Origin: a virus
DNA: 23,212 nucleotides
IMG/VR virus record: IMGVR_UViG_3300031787_000873
Coordinates: 1-23,212 of that record
Direction: 5' to 3' (one strand)
Shown here: positions 1-10,839 of the stretch, in pieces
Numbering within the stretch: position 1 is the first letter of the stretch
Layout: every line of letters starts with the position of its first letter
Position numbers and translations under genes: made by a program
Notes under the pieces: model-generated
Seen by the model: the letters and a program-made list of their open reading frames with translations, nothing else
Databases searched by the model: none
Told to the model about the DNA's origin: nothing

Positions 1-712
1 TCCACCCATGAGTGAATGCACGCATACTGTTATAGACTTCTTCACCCCAAAAAACAATCCATTCGGGCTGTGGAAGGTCTATAGCATATTTTGCTGGAGC
101 AAAAAAGAAGCAACCAGACGTGTACCATCCTCTATCCGAATCTTCTTTTACTTGTTTTTTAACATAGTAATGTACTGGCTTTAATTCATATCCGTTTAAA
201 AATTCCCCCTTAGAGCCAAATACATTAAAGCTAGTCTGCTCAAAAAACGTATCATTATAGTGATCCTTCATTCCGTAGGATCCATCCTCTAAGTTATAAG
301 ATTGTTCAGGGCTACCTTTTGGCCACCAAGGTTTTGGATAACCAGCAATTATTGCTTTTGGATAATCTATTTTCTTATGTTGCTCTGTTAACCAAGTATC
401 CCAATTAGGCTCAAATCTTGTGTGAGAATCAATCTGTAGTACATAATCGTACTCCTCAGTAAGCCACTGATTAGCTAAGTTCCTAGCCTTACATACACTA
501 AACCATTCTCCAGCAAAGTCTATTGTAGACATTACTTTTCCACCATGGTTATTTTTTATCCCATACTTATCCTCTTCCCCCGAAGTATTTGGAAGAACAG
601 TTATATAGCATCCAACCCTGATCTCCTCTGGTCTTTCTGCCATTTTAAATGCGTGGTCTATAGTGGATTGAAGCAATGGGTCTCTGTATGCTGCAAGTGA
701 TATGTAAATCAT
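1..712 (-). CDS. GlcNAc-transferase-like glycosyltransferase (PF11397/GT60-like), C-terminus cut by window edge
   Basis: This partial gene starts at an ATG at 712-710 and stays open for 237 codons to the left edge. The ATG overlaps the upstream stop as ATGA, so it is translationally coupled to the methyltransferase gene. Visible motifs are SLAAYRDPLLQSTI (residues 5-18), QIDSHTRF (93-100) followed by WD, and FWGEEVYNSMRAFTHGW (221-237). This pattern (S-YRDP near the N-terminus, IDSH-RF as the metal/nucleotide-sugar motif, GEE and R-FTHGWD further on) is that of the GlcNAc family, whose best-known member is the Dictyostelium Skp1 hydroxyproline GlcNAc-transferase. The enzyme is presumably cytoplasmic and transfers a sugar to a protein; donor and acceptor are inference. 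As third gene of a modification cassette behind the fibre genes, it may glycosylate a virion protein. Family assignment is by eye but the motifs are strong. Confidence 0.85.
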   Translation of the reverse strand, partial: MIYISLAAYRDPLLQSTIDHAFKMAERPEEIRVGCYITVLPNTSGEEDKYGIKNNHGGKVMSTIDFAGEWFSVCKARNLANQWLTEEYDYVLQIDSHTRFEPNWDTWLTEQHKKIDYPKAIIAGYPKPWWPKGSPEQSYNLEDGSYGMKDHYNDTFFEQTSFNVFGSKGEFLNGYELKPVHYYVKKQVKEDSDRGWYTSGCFFFAPAKYAIDLPQPEWIVFWGEEVYNSMRAFTHGW

Positions 713-1248
713 TTTACCCACCAATCTTCAAAAGGAAACCTAGGGTTATTTTGAGAGCACACGTTTTCTTTATACAAGACATATCCTTTATCTAAAAGAA
801 TCTCTTTTTGTTTATTTTTTATAATAAGGTTGTCTTTGCTTACGTACAAGTCATGCTCAAAAGTTATTGTTTTAAATTCATAGCCAGATTCTAATATTTT
901 TTCTAAAGCTTCTAGGGTCTGTGTAGCAGGCTCTATATCTAGAGATAAATAATCTATGGTCTGGGGCAATTCGTGCTCCATTAAAAGCTTTTTATAGTCT
1001 AGTTTTGTTGCGTCGGCTACTATGCATGGGGAGGACCGTTTACTGATGTACTGCTTTGCTCTTTCTGGAATTATCTCTATAGCTAACCCCGTCCAGCCAT
1101 ACTCTACCTCTAAAACATATGTATTAGATATGCTTTCCGAGTCATAGGCGCCTATCTCTAAAAAAGTTCCACCAACTTTATAGTCATTTTTAGACAGTGC
1201 AAATAGATCTTGTCCGGCTTGACTTTTAAAGTTGCTCAACTTCTTCAA
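709..1248 (-). CDS. FkbM-like SAM-dependent methyltransferase
   Basis: This gene encodes about 179 aa. The N-terminal region has the FkbM pattern: SQAGQDLF (residues 9-16), the SAM-binding strand FLEIGAYD (29-36), SNT (41-43), GWTG (51-54) and IDYLSLDIE (98-106). FkbM-type enzymes usually O-methylate sugars or other hydroxyls, which suits a gene between two glycosyltransferase-like genes; methylation of a transferred sugar is inference. No ATG is available at the start. The frame opens with TTG at 1248 and a second TTG lies at 1239. An AAGGGG lies about 10 bases before the second TTG but only 1 base before the first, so 1239 (176 aa) may be the real start. The gene overlaps the upstream gene by 14-23 bases and the downstream gene by ATGA. 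It is shorter than many FkbM proteins but has the complete core. Confidence 0.85.
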   Translation of the reverse strand: MKKLSNFKSQAGQDLFALSKNDYKVGGTFLEIGAYDSESISNTYVLEVEYGWTGLAIEIIPERAKQYISKRSSPCIVADATKLDYKKLLMEHELPQTIDYLSLDIEPATQTLEALEKILESGYEFKTITFEHDLYVSKDNLIIKNKQKEILLDKGYVLYKENVCSQNNPRFPFEDWWVK

Positions 1249-1909
1249 ACCCCTTATTGATAAAGTCTTTTCTAATATCGTTGCCTATGTATGTTTTATA
1301 TGGAACCCATACATGCTCAAATATAGCCATGTCTTTATTTATAACTATTGGTATCTCTGCTTTTTCTGCAGCCTTACAAAAGTTAATGTCTTGACTCATA
1401 GGGCCATTTTCATCCGTGGACGAATAAAAATAAATAGGTATTTGTTCAATTATTCCGTCTTCTTTTGGATAGTTAGCCTTGATTACAAAGTCATTTATGC
1501 GATCAAATACTTCTTTCTTAATTACTACCATATCTAGATCCATAAGCTTTGCAGTTATAGGACTATCTGAATCCTGATTAGGGGAGTCATTTAATACTGC
1601 TTTATAAAATTGTTCTGGAGCAAAGTATTGTTTTGTTGGTACGCCCTCAATTAAAGATTCGCCCTTAATTATCCCTACTAAATCTGTAGCTACCCATTGA
1701 ATATGTGGCTTTATAAATATTAGGGCGTCATAGTTTTTTTCTATTACAATTTCTGCCGCTTCGTTTCGAAAACTAAACTCATCCGGAGACCACATAAATC
1801 TAAATTCAATACCTTCTTTTTCTCCCAGAGCGTAGGTTTCAGCAAGGCTTTTTGCAAAAAAAGCAGATATCTGGGGATTTGGCGATTGAGTAGATATTAG
1901 TACTTTCAT
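1226..1909 (-). CDS. GT-A-fold glycosyltransferase-like protein, altered DxD region
   Basis: This gene encodes 227 aa with an ATG start and GGAG about 8 bases upstream. The N-terminal beta strand MKVLISTQ, the phrase YDALIFIKPHIQW (60-72) and the C-terminal MSQDINFCKAAEKAEIPI followed by FEHVWVPY resemble small phage GT-A glycosyltransferases, in which a strand ending in an Asp-x-Asp metal motif is followed later by S-E/D-D-x-x-F-C and a His. Here the expected Asp-x-Asp is read as K-P-H (67-69). The protein may therefore be metal independent, use other residues, or be non-catalytic. It is the first gene of the cassette after the terminator at 1927-1955 and overlaps the methyltransferase. The fold assignment is moderate; donor and acceptor are unknown. 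Confidence 0.6.
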   Translation of the reverse strand: MKVLISTQSPNPQISAFFAKSLAETYALGEKEGIEFRFMWSPDEFSFRNEAAEIVIEKNYDALIFIKPHIQWVATDLVGIIKGESLIEGVPTKQYFAPEQFYKAVLNDSPNQDSDSPITAKLMDLDMVVIKKEVFDRINDFVIKANYPKEDGIIEQIPIYFYSSTDENGPMSQDINFCKAAEKAEIPIVINKDMAIFEHVWVPYKTYIGNDIRKDFINKGFEEVEQL

Positions 1910-1926
1910 ATAGTTACTCCAAATAA

Positions 1927-1955
1927 AATAGGCGGGCCATATAGACCCGCCTATT
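1927..1955 (-). terminator. Rho-independent terminator between fibre operon and glycosylation cassette
   Basis: On the minus strand a 10-bp perfect stem (AATAGGCGGG / CCCGCCTATT) closes a 9-base loop and is followed by a T-rich run (TTTTATTT). It lies 15 bases after the stop of the 89-aa gene and 17 bases before the first glycosylation gene, so it separates the two units. No room for an obvious promoter is left, so some read-through is likely. Confidence 0.8.
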
Positions 1956-1970
1956 CTACAAGCTATTTAA

Positions 1971-2240
1971 TTATTCTTCTTCTGCAGGTGCCTCAATAGC
2001 GGCCTTTAGAGCTGCTTCTTCTGCTTCAAAAGCGGCTTTCTTTTCCGCTTCTTCAGCAGCCTTTGCAGCTTCTTCAACCTCTGTTTGAGCAACAAATGCT
2101 TCTGCCCATGCTTGAGCGTCTGCATTTGAGTCAAACGGAGTGTTGCCCTCTTCACGAGGATCAAAAGATTGAGTAAGAAACACTCCACCATCTCGAAGAA
2201 TAGTGGCTACTTTCTTATCTACTTCTACTGTAAACGCCAT
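1971..2240 (-). CDS. small Ala/Glu-rich protein, function unknown
   Basis: This gene encodes 89 aa with an ATG start preceded by AGGAGG. The first 50 residues look like a small folded domain (MAFTVEVDKKVATILRDGG, then an aromatic AWAEAFV segment). The remainder is an Ala/Glu/Lys-rich helix ending in a run of Glu, compatible with a coiled coil. It follows the kelch-like adhesin by only 3 bases and is the last gene before the terminator at 1927-1955. It could be a fibre accessory or chaperone, which is inferred only from position. I do not recognise the family. Confidence 0.75.
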   Translation of the reverse strand: MAFTVEVDKKVATILRDGGVFLTQSFDPREEGNTPFDSNADAQAWAEAFVAQTEVEEAAKAAEEAEKKAAFEAEEAALKAAIEAPAEEE

Positions 2241-2243
2241 TTG

Positions 2244-5090
2244 TTATGCCTCCTTAGATCTTACTAGGTAGTAGTTTGGATTTCTCCAAGTACGTACGCT
2301 GTCCTGTTCAGAACCACCTGCGATGATTTCTACGCCACCGAGGCAAGCCTTATTATAGGAGAAGTACCACCAGAAGCTACCAATACTTCCAGAGTTACCG
2401 CCCTGATAGTTAGGGGTAGGACGAGAGTTAATTGGGATATGAGAAACAATTACTTTAGGCTCTGCAGAAAGGTTGTCCATATCAAAGACATAGTAACCTG
2501 TGCTGTCAGGCTTTTCGCAGATCGCATATCGACCGTCGTACCATACGTGAGGTGTACGGTTCATAGTAGTGTCTTGAGACCAATATGGGCTAGAGGTTGT
2601 ATGCAAACGACGCCATCCGGTTTGTGTAGCAGCAAATGGGGCTACACCAGATTCCTGGCTATACTGAAGGAGTGAACGTCCATCCCAGAATATTGTTCCC
2701 TCTGGAATACCTGTACGGCTTAGACGACCGGCTCCAAACTTAACAACTTGCACAAAGTTATTAGAGATTGCGTCATGTGTAAATGTATAGGTCTGAGGTA
2801 CGCGGCCATCTCCTTGCCACTGTGAGCTGATCCAGTTATAGCTTACGAAGCGTTGTGTAAATCCATACTCCCAGTTAAAGAGGTTCCAGATATTATAAAC
2901 TTCCCACACATCAGAGTCGTATGGACGAATGAAGTGGACTCCTGGACGATATGCACGGCCGTTTGAGAAGATTGAGATTTCACCTGGGTTTTCAGTTGAG
3001 GAAATGAACGGTTGACCTTGCGCCCATGTTCTAGAGGTATCGTCAGATGTATCATCACCACCCTGGTTGTAATCTAGATAATCAAATCTTCCGGTATCTT
3101 CTTCGACCCACGCTGAAACTTGACGCCATGGAGAGCGGTTGAATGTGGAGAATGGATAGTTACCGTTGTTCCAAACAAATCCCAAACGAGATGGTCTAAA
3201 ACCAGTTACATAATAACGACGCATTTGTGGGTCGTAAATAGATTGAATGATTTGCATATCATTTAGAACTGGATAAATTTCTCCAGCTGTAGAGATGAGT
3301 TCTGCACCCATGCTCTCAAAACCATGTCGGCTTCTACCTGTAGAGTCATATGTTGATCCAGCTGAACGTCCTCCACGAACTTCAGAATCCCAGGTATTTT
3401 GACCATAGGATGCCCAGATCACAGCTCTAGCGAATGGGTTTCTGTGTAAACCAAATGCAAGAACGGTATTTAGACCTACAGACATTTCGCCACGAGGACG
3501 ATATGCTCCAATAAGATCTACTTTCTTTGGCCTTGTAACGTCTACATAGTCGTGGTTATGACGAGATAGCGCTGAACTACCATAGTTGTTTCGGAAGCGG
3601 AAGAAACGACCATTCCAAGAAGAACCTGCTGGCTGCCAAATAAAGGTTGAACCATAAGTATCATGTCCTGGACGCATTGCTACTGGGTAGAAATCTTCCA
3701 TTTCAAAGGACTTATCTAACCAACGATCAAGTGACTGAGTAGCGGTGTCATAGATCCATAGACGGCGTCCCCAATAGCGGTCTCCGTTTCCTGGAGCTGT
3801 GTTGTCTGTGGTATATGTACGACGACCGATAACACCAAACGAAGTTGCGTTGTAACGGAAAATCTGACCGCCACGGAACCAAGTTGATGCCTCATTTAGA
3901 CGTGATGGGGGGGTTACCTTTGCCCATACGTTGTTAGTTGGGTCGTAAATCTGATAGTCAGTTGAACCACCATCAGTGTTACCAATACCTTGAGTTGGGC
4001 TAGCAAGGAAGTAGTTATTTACATAAGATCCTTCATGCCAAGTATCAGCTGCTGAAGTGATTGCTTCACGAACACCTGTTGCTAGGTTATAACGAATAAA
4101 TCCGTTACTTGAACGCTCTTGCTGCCAGTTGTACCAGAAGCGAACGCCATTTATAACGTGAGTAAACGACATTTGAGGACCATCAACATATGAGTTATAG
4201 CCTGTTGCGCCAAGGTTCCACGCACCAACAAATGTCCAAGTATCAGTAGCTTTTGTATAGATGTATAGGTATGTATCTACTGAAGTATATTGAACAGAGT
4301 TAATTGTCTGGGTTCTGTTATCAACGCAGCGGAACCAAACAATAAGGTCATCTCCGGTATCCCACATTACTGCACGGCGTAGACGCTGCTCAGCAAATGT
4401 AGTTCCGTTTTCAATAGCTTGTGGAGGTAGAGGAATGTCTGCAAGACGAGTCCAAGTATTTGTCGTATTGGACATGGACTTGAAGAAGAAGTTTCCAGCA
4501 ATACCTGAGAAGGTAGTTGAGGAGGTACCAATTCCTTGTCCTGTACTTGGGGTGTTACGGAAACGGTATACGCCATCTCCGGCTGAGTTATATGTCCAGC
4601 ACACCCAAGCTGCAGTGCTTCCAGTTCCATCAAGACGAGCTGTCATTGGGTTACGGCTGGTATTCATTCCGTAACCTTCGTAAGCAAACCAGTCAGTTGA
4701 CTTCTCAGTGTGTGCGTAAACATCGCCAAGACCATCGATTGCAGATCCTGTACGAGATGGTGTTGAAGAGCTGTACTTAATAATAAGAAGTGTTGAACCA
4801 GTACCAGCAGTGTTTCCACCAGTAGATGAGCTCAAAATACGGATACGAGCAATGGTTCCATTATGAGTAAATGCTTTATTCTTAGCAAGAGCTACTGTCT
4901 CAATAGGAGAAGTAAGATTACCAACAGCGTAGATAGCTACGGTTAGTGGCTCTTCTTGAGCACGAAACTCATAGATTCCGTTAGCATTTAATTCAGTGGT
5001 GTTGTATTCAGCACCAGGAGCGGCAGCAAAGCTATAGGTTAATGCACCTACGCCTTGGCCAGATGTTGAAGGATAGACTAGAGCTCCCAT
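2244..5090 (-). CDS. large kelch-like tail/adhesin protein
   Basis: This gene encodes 948 aa and starts with an ATG 2 bases after the stop of the 100-aa gene. The first ~110 residues form a beta-rich domain. The bulk is very rich in Trp, Tyr, Arg and Gly and contains repeated kelch-like phrases, such as NTWTRLADIPLPPQ, ATDTWTFVGAW, YDPTNNVWAKVTPPSR and IYDTATQSLDRW, typical of beta-propeller blades that end in Tyr-Asp-x-x-Thr-x-x-Trp. I infer a propeller-like receptor-binding or decorating protein on the tail, as the last large gene of the fibre operon. No peptidase or glycosidase active-site motif is evident. Blade number cannot be set reliably by eye. Confidence 0.8.
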   Translation of the reverse strand: MGALVYPSTSGQGVGALTYSFAAAPGAEYNTTELNANGIYEFRAQEEPLTVAIYAVGNLTSPIETVALAKNKAFTHNGTIARIRILSSSTGGNTAGTGSTLLIIKYSSSTPSRTGSAIDGLGDVYAHTEKSTDWFAYEGYGMNTSRNPMTARLDGTGSTAAWVCWTYNSAGDGVYRFRNTPSTGQGIGTSSTTFSGIAGNFFFKSMSNTTNTWTRLADIPLPPQAIENGTTFAEQRLRRAVMWDTGDDLIVWFRCVDNRTQTINSVQYTSVDTYLYIYTKATDTWTFVGAWNLGATGYNSYVDGPQMSFTHVINGVRFWYNWQQERSSNGFIRYNLATGVREAITSAADTWHEGSYVNNYFLASPTQGIGNTDGGSTDYQIYDPTNNVWAKVTPPSRLNEASTWFRGGQIFRYNATSFGVIGRRTYTTDNTAPGNGDRYWGRRLWIYDTATQSLDRWLDKSFEMEDFYPVAMRPGHDTYGSTFIWQPAGSSWNGRFFRFRNNYGSSALSRHNHDYVDVTRPKKVDLIGAYRPRGEMSVGLNTVLAFGLHRNPFARAVIWASYGQNTWDSEVRGGRSAGSTYDSTGRSRHGFESMGAELISTAGEIYPVLNDMQIIQSIYDPQMRRYYVTGFRPSRLGFVWNNGNYPFSTFNRSPWRQVSAWVEEDTGRFDYLDYNQGGDDTSDDTSRTWAQGQPFISSTENPGEISIFSNGRAYRPGVHFIRPYDSDVWEVYNIWNLFNWEYGFTQRFVSYNWISSQWQGDGRVPQTYTFTHDAISNNFVQVVKFGAGRLSRTGIPEGTIFWDGRSLLQYSQESGVAPFAATQTGWRRLHTTSSPYWSQDTTMNRTPHVWYDGRYAICEKPDSTGYYVFDMDNLSAEPKVIVSHIPINSRPTPNYQGGNSGSIGSFWWYFSYNKACLGGVEIIAGGSEQDSVRTWRNPNYYLVRSKEA

Positions 5091-5092
5091 TG

Positions 5093-5395
5093 TTAGTTAA
5101 TCTCCATCCCTGAGACGTGAAGCTTTAGACCTGCAGCAGAACCAACTGCGTTTACGGTTTCAGATGCATCCATAACCTGCTTAATGTCTAGAGCAAAAAT
5201 GCCGTTTGCAGGAACTGTTACTGCAGAGAGCACTTCATGTGTAGATAGCTTTACTGTTCCAGTCAATACGTTGCTAGTGGTGTTTGTTAGCACGATATTG
5301 GTGATTACTGCAGTAGTAGCTGATGGCACTGTGTACACATCTGCTGCAGATGTTGCCACGTTGCCGCGGAACAGCTTCTTTACTGTATTTGCCAT
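5093..5395 (-). CDS. small beta-rich tail-associated protein
   Basis: This gene encodes 100 aa with an ATG start and a strong AGGAGG about 8 bases upstream. It is almost entirely alternating small and hydrophobic residues (TAVITNIVLTNTTSN; LSAVTVPANGIFALDIKQ), as expected for a single beta sandwich. Similar small beta proteins occur beside tail fibre genes in many aquatic phages. It lies between the fibre protein and the kelch-like adhesin with almost no spacing, which suggests an adaptor or decoration role. That role is inference. Confidence 0.75.
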   Translation of the reverse strand: MANTVKKLFRGNVATSAADVYTVPSATTAVITNIVLTNTTSNVLTGTVKLSTHEVLSAVTVPANGIFALDIKQVMDASETVNAVGSAAGLKLHVSGMEIN

Positions 5396-5438
5396 TTATT
5401 TGTTACCTCCTAAGTAACTATTAGTTCTTACCCGTCGG

Positions 5439-6815
5439 TTAGAATATTCCCATAACTGCTGCAAGCTGCTCTTGAGCACGAGCAGTGTCTACATACCCCT
5501 TATTTGCAGCTTGTGTAGCTGTTGCTGGGGCAGAAACAAGCTCAACTTGATCCACTTTAATCTTGTCATAAGCAAGTCCTGCTTGTGAGTAGTTAATAGT
5601 GGTTGTTGGCTTTGTTGTAATATTAGATACAAAGTTCCAAACACCGGTATCTGCATCCTTAGAGACCGCAGTCCACTTATCAGATCCACTAATATTGTAT
5701 TCTCCGACAAGGGCAAAGTCTAGCAGATTTGATGGATTGTCCTGTGCGGTGAATACCATAGGTGCAACGATAGAAATGTTTGCAGTTTCAACTGTTGTTC
5801 CACCGCCTGTAAAGGAGATAGTACCCGTGATGTTTACGTCACCACCGATATTTACGTCACCAGTAACACCCATACCTCCGGCTACTACAAGAGCACCGGT
5901 AGTTGTGGAAGTAGATTGGGTAGCGATCTCAACGTGTACAGTTTGGTCTGGAATGATAACCATCTGAGTATTGTCAGATGCAAGACCACCAGCTGCAAAA
6001 ATAATATTATTTTCAGTACCGTTATCTGATGTTGCAAATATTAGGTTACCCTTACCAGTGGTTCCAGCAACTGCGTTTCCTGCCGGAGATACCGCTAAGA
6101 AAGTTACGTCACCATTTGTTTTAGCGTATGTAAAGCTAGTAGTTGTTGGAATAGATGCAATTGTGTAAGTTCCGTTAAAGATACCGTCAACGCCGGTAAC
6201 AACTACAGGCATGCCAACACGGAATCCGTGGGCTGTAGGTGTAGTAAGTGTTGCTACGTTATTTGTTAGAGACTTACCATTTACGGATGAGGTTAAAACT
6301 CTTGGTGCTTCGAAGAAAATATAACCATCGTTAGGTCCGGTAATTGTAAAGTCTGGGTCAGCAAATGTTGCAGATGTAATACCCATATCAATATATCCAG
6401 AATCATCTGTTCCGTTATTTGAATAGGCAATAAAGTCTGTTGAAGAGTTTGCACCATTTCCCTTATTTTGGAAAGCAATCTGTGCATAGTCTGGAGTATT
6501 AATACTTGCAATAACTGCAGGGTCTTGTAGACCAGCTGACAATTCAAAGGACTGCGCTTCAGCGCCTACGTATAGCTTACCTACGTTAGCCGGAGCAGTT
6601 CCGTCTAGAATTGCTTCGAGTTGATCATTAAGTGCATCTTGAGCATCGGCTGATGCTGCTACTAGGTCATTAATGCCAAGTAGGTTGCCAAGAGTTTCAA
6701 GTGTCTTGGCAATATAAACCAAGTCTTGAGCAGTATAAGTGCTTGCAGCAAGTGATGTGGTGATCTCTGCCTTGACCGCATCGATTTGCGTATTAAGCGC
6801 TGAGTAGGATGGCAT
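5439..6815 (-). CDS. tail fibre protein with helical N-terminal module and beta-rich shaft
   Basis: This gene encodes 458 aa with an ATG start and AAGGAG upstream. Residues 1-80 are helical (MPSYSALNTQIDAVKAEI, later AKTLETLGNLLG) and resemble the N-terminus of the next protein upstream. The middle part is beta rich. It includes an SVNGKSLTNNVATLTT / TAHGFRVGMPVVVTGVDG segment like the oxygen-ligand beta modules seen in phage fibres, and a STTTGALVVAGGMGVTGDVN shaft repeat common in T4-like cyanophage fibre proteins. The C-terminus (NKGYVDTARAQEQLAAVMGIF) is again helical; NKGYVD is common at fibre C-termini. It is a structural virion protein, probably trimeric by analogy. Confidence 0.85.
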   Translation of the reverse strand: MPSYSALNTQIDAVKAEITTSLAASTYTAQDLVYIAKTLETLGNLLGINDLVAASADAQDALNDQLEAILDGTAPANVGKLYVGAEAQSFELSAGLQDPAVIASINTPDYAQIAFQNKGNGANSSTDFIAYSNNGTDDSGYIDMGITSATFADPDFTITGPNDGYIFFEAPRVLTSSVNGKSLTNNVATLTTPTAHGFRVGMPVVVTGVDGIFNGTYTIASIPTTTSFTYAKTNGDVTFLAVSPAGNAVAGTTGKGNLIFATSDNGTENNIIFAAGGLASDNTQMVIIPDQTVHVEIATQSTSTTTGALVVAGGMGVTGDVNIGGDVNITGTISFTGGGTTVETANISIVAPMVFTAQDNPSNLLDFALVGEYNISGSDKWTAVSKDADTGVWNFVSNITTKPTTTINYSQAGLAYDKIKVDQVELVSAPATATQAANKGYVDTARAQEQLAAVMGIF

Positions 6816-6880
6816 TAGTTTTCTCCTTCGAGGGATTTACCCAGTAAGCTAGTATAAGTAAAAATTGTCAATTTGAACCC

Positions 6881-7594
6881 TTAATTGCCTGTTGATGGCC
6901 CAAATATGTTAAGACCAAGCCAACGGTCATTTCTTAGGAAGTTTATCTGATTGGTTACGTCTCCGGAGGCACTAACCGCAGCAACTGCCGCATCTCTAGC
7001 GGTATTTATAGCCGTAATAGATGAGGTCTGTTGGGTGGTTAAAGCTCCTAGGGCAAGGTCTCGGGTATCGGTAATGTTTCCTATGGCTGAGGTTCCGGTC
7101 GAGGCAATGATGGTTAGGGCATCGCTTTGAGCTGAAGCTATCTGACCTGTAGCTGTATTTGCAGCGGTAGTTATCTGTCCCAAAGACGCAGTAACCAGAT
7201 CGATAATGTCCTGAGTATTTGTCTCACCAAGGTCTGCAAGGAGATCGTTGATGGTTGCAATTACTGGGGTAGCTACATCATTAAAGTCATCAATGGCATT
7301 TGATGCCGCGGTATTTAGGTTTGAGGTTGCTGTAGTAACAATATTATTTAAATTTGTTTGAGCAGTAGTTACTCCAGTATTCAGTGTTGAGATTGCAGTA
7401 TTTGCAGTGCTGGTTACCTGACCTTGTTGGAAGGTACCCTCAGCAATAACTTTAGTTAAAGCTAGGTTTGCTACTGCAGCTTCAAGAGCCTTCATCTGAA
7501 TTAGAAGGTCTTTGTTGTCAATGTTGGTAGCTACTGACTCTACCTTGGCAGTAATGACTGCTTCTAGAGCAGAAAAACTGGGATTAATTGGCAC
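6881..7594 (-). CDS. Ala/Thr-rich coiled-coil tail fibre-like protein
   Basis: This gene encodes 237 aa and starts with GTG (7594) with AAGGAG about 8 bases upstream; no nearby in-frame ATG competes. Residues 1-50 (PSFSALEAVITAKVESV, DLLIQMKALEAAVANLAL) resemble the N-terminal module of the 458-aa fibre protein. Residues 60-210 are a long run of Ala, Thr, Ser, Asn and Ile with a heptad-like rhythm, such as TAQTNLNNIVTTATSNLNTA, which suggests a trimeric coiled-coil stalk. The short C-terminus NDRWLGLNIFGPSTGN may be a tip or capping segment. It lies between the collagen-like protein and the 458-aa fibre. Confidence 0.8.
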   Translation of the reverse strand: MPINPSFSALEAVITAKVESVATNIDNKDLLIQMKALEAAVANLALTKVIAEGTFQQGQVTSTANTAISTLNTGVTTAQTNLNNIVTTATSNLNTAASNAIDDFNDVATPVIATINDLLADLGETNTQDIIDLVTASLGQITTAANTATGQIASAQSDALTIIASTGTSAIGNITDTRDLALGALTTQQTSSITAINTARDAAVAAVSASGDVTNQINFLRNDRWLGLNIFGPSTGN

Positions 7595-7603
7595 TATGTC
7601 TCC

Positions 7604-9765
<2,162 letters not shown>

Positions 9766-9769
<4 letters not shown>

Positions 9770-10839
9770 TTCGATACCTGAGGTTTAGTAAATACTTTGC
9801 CCTCTAGATACGTTCTAACAAGACCTGTGCTTGATGTAAGTTGTATGTCGTAATATGCCGTTCTTGGAAGCTTTGCAGTAACATCACTATCCAAGTGAAG
9901 ATTTAATGTATCGAGTATTCCTCCAGGTACAGATGCTGTTATCGTAGTTTCAAAGGTAGTAAGGATAACTGGGCCCACCTGATTTGATGGGAATGTTGGG
10001 AAAAGTCTAATTTGTGCAAGAGGCGTGTAAGTTGATAGGTCCATAGAGAATTTGAGCTGGATGTCAAAGTCGTCTCCTGAGTACAAAGAAAGATCTTTAT
10101 TAGTAACTGGACTTGGCAAGGTAATGTCGCCATAGTCTGGCATTTGTAGGTAGACTCTTTGTGGCATAGACCCATCGTCGATTTCCTGTGGACGATAAAT
10201 CGGTACGTACTTGTTTGTACGTCGACTAATCTTGCGTAGAGTGAATACTTCGATCTTGTACATACCGGTGCCAAGCATGTTGCAAAGCTCTCGGTATTGT
10301 TCTTTTCTATTTGTAACTGTTTCCATGAGCTGGCGATAACGCTCGGAACGAGGAATAGAAACTCCGTCTGGAGAGATAATGTCAATATCAAAAGCTGCAT
10401 CTGTAGCCAGGGTATACAGGGCCATAGTAGATGCCAAAAGAACTACTGGATACTCGTCAATAGCTGGAAGGGTTGCCATAGTAACTCGGCTACCGTTACT
10501 GTCTGTAATGCTTCTTGCGTGCTCTATAAACGCAGTGTTTACATAGTATTGAATTTCTGTATCTGTAAAGTATTTAAATGAGGTTCCAGAAATATATACG
10601 GTTGCCCCATCAATAGGGGCAGAAGATAGCTGAATCATTCCAGTAACTTCTTCTATAGTTGCGGTGGAGGATACTTCTACGCCGTTCACCTTTATCGAAA
10701 GTGAAGCTGCATTTATTGGGGCCTCAGTTAATTGGAATCTTTTTGATTCTCCGTCACCGCGTAACTCCTCAGTGAATGAGCGGGCTATATCGCCAATTTC
10801 TGCCCTCAAGCGGTCAGCGAGGGATGCTAAAGTTGCCAC
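9766..10839 (-). CDS. head-tail connector fused to a fibre/baseplate-type beta domain
   Basis: This gene encodes 357 aa and starts with GTG (10839) with GAGG close upstream. Residues 1-210 resemble phage head-tail connector or adaptor proteins: a helical start ([16 protein letters not shown]), a small beta insertion ([13 protein letters not shown]), [18 protein letters not shown], then helices ([20 protein letters not shown]). Residues ~255-350 form a separate beta domain, with [20 protein letters not shown], then [18 protein letters not shown] and [11 protein letters not shown]. This is the layout of the BppU-N-like domain often at the N-terminus of fibre or baseplate proteins. The fusion suggests it joins the neck to the fibre encoded directly downstream, with which it shares an ATGA overlap. 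It is the first gene after the terminator at 10904-10947. Confidence 0.7.

Noticed and set aside
1232-1537. Plus-strand 101-aa ORF opposite the glycosyltransferase-like gene
   Set aside because: It lies fully antisense to two overlapping genes with recognisable motifs and its own sequence shows no family features.
6843-6871. Promoter upstream of the 458-aa fibre gene (minus-strand TTGACA at 6871-6866)
   Set aside because: The -35-like hexamer is perfect, but at 17-base spacing the -10 is CTTACT (three matches), and the better TATACT is only 9 bases away.
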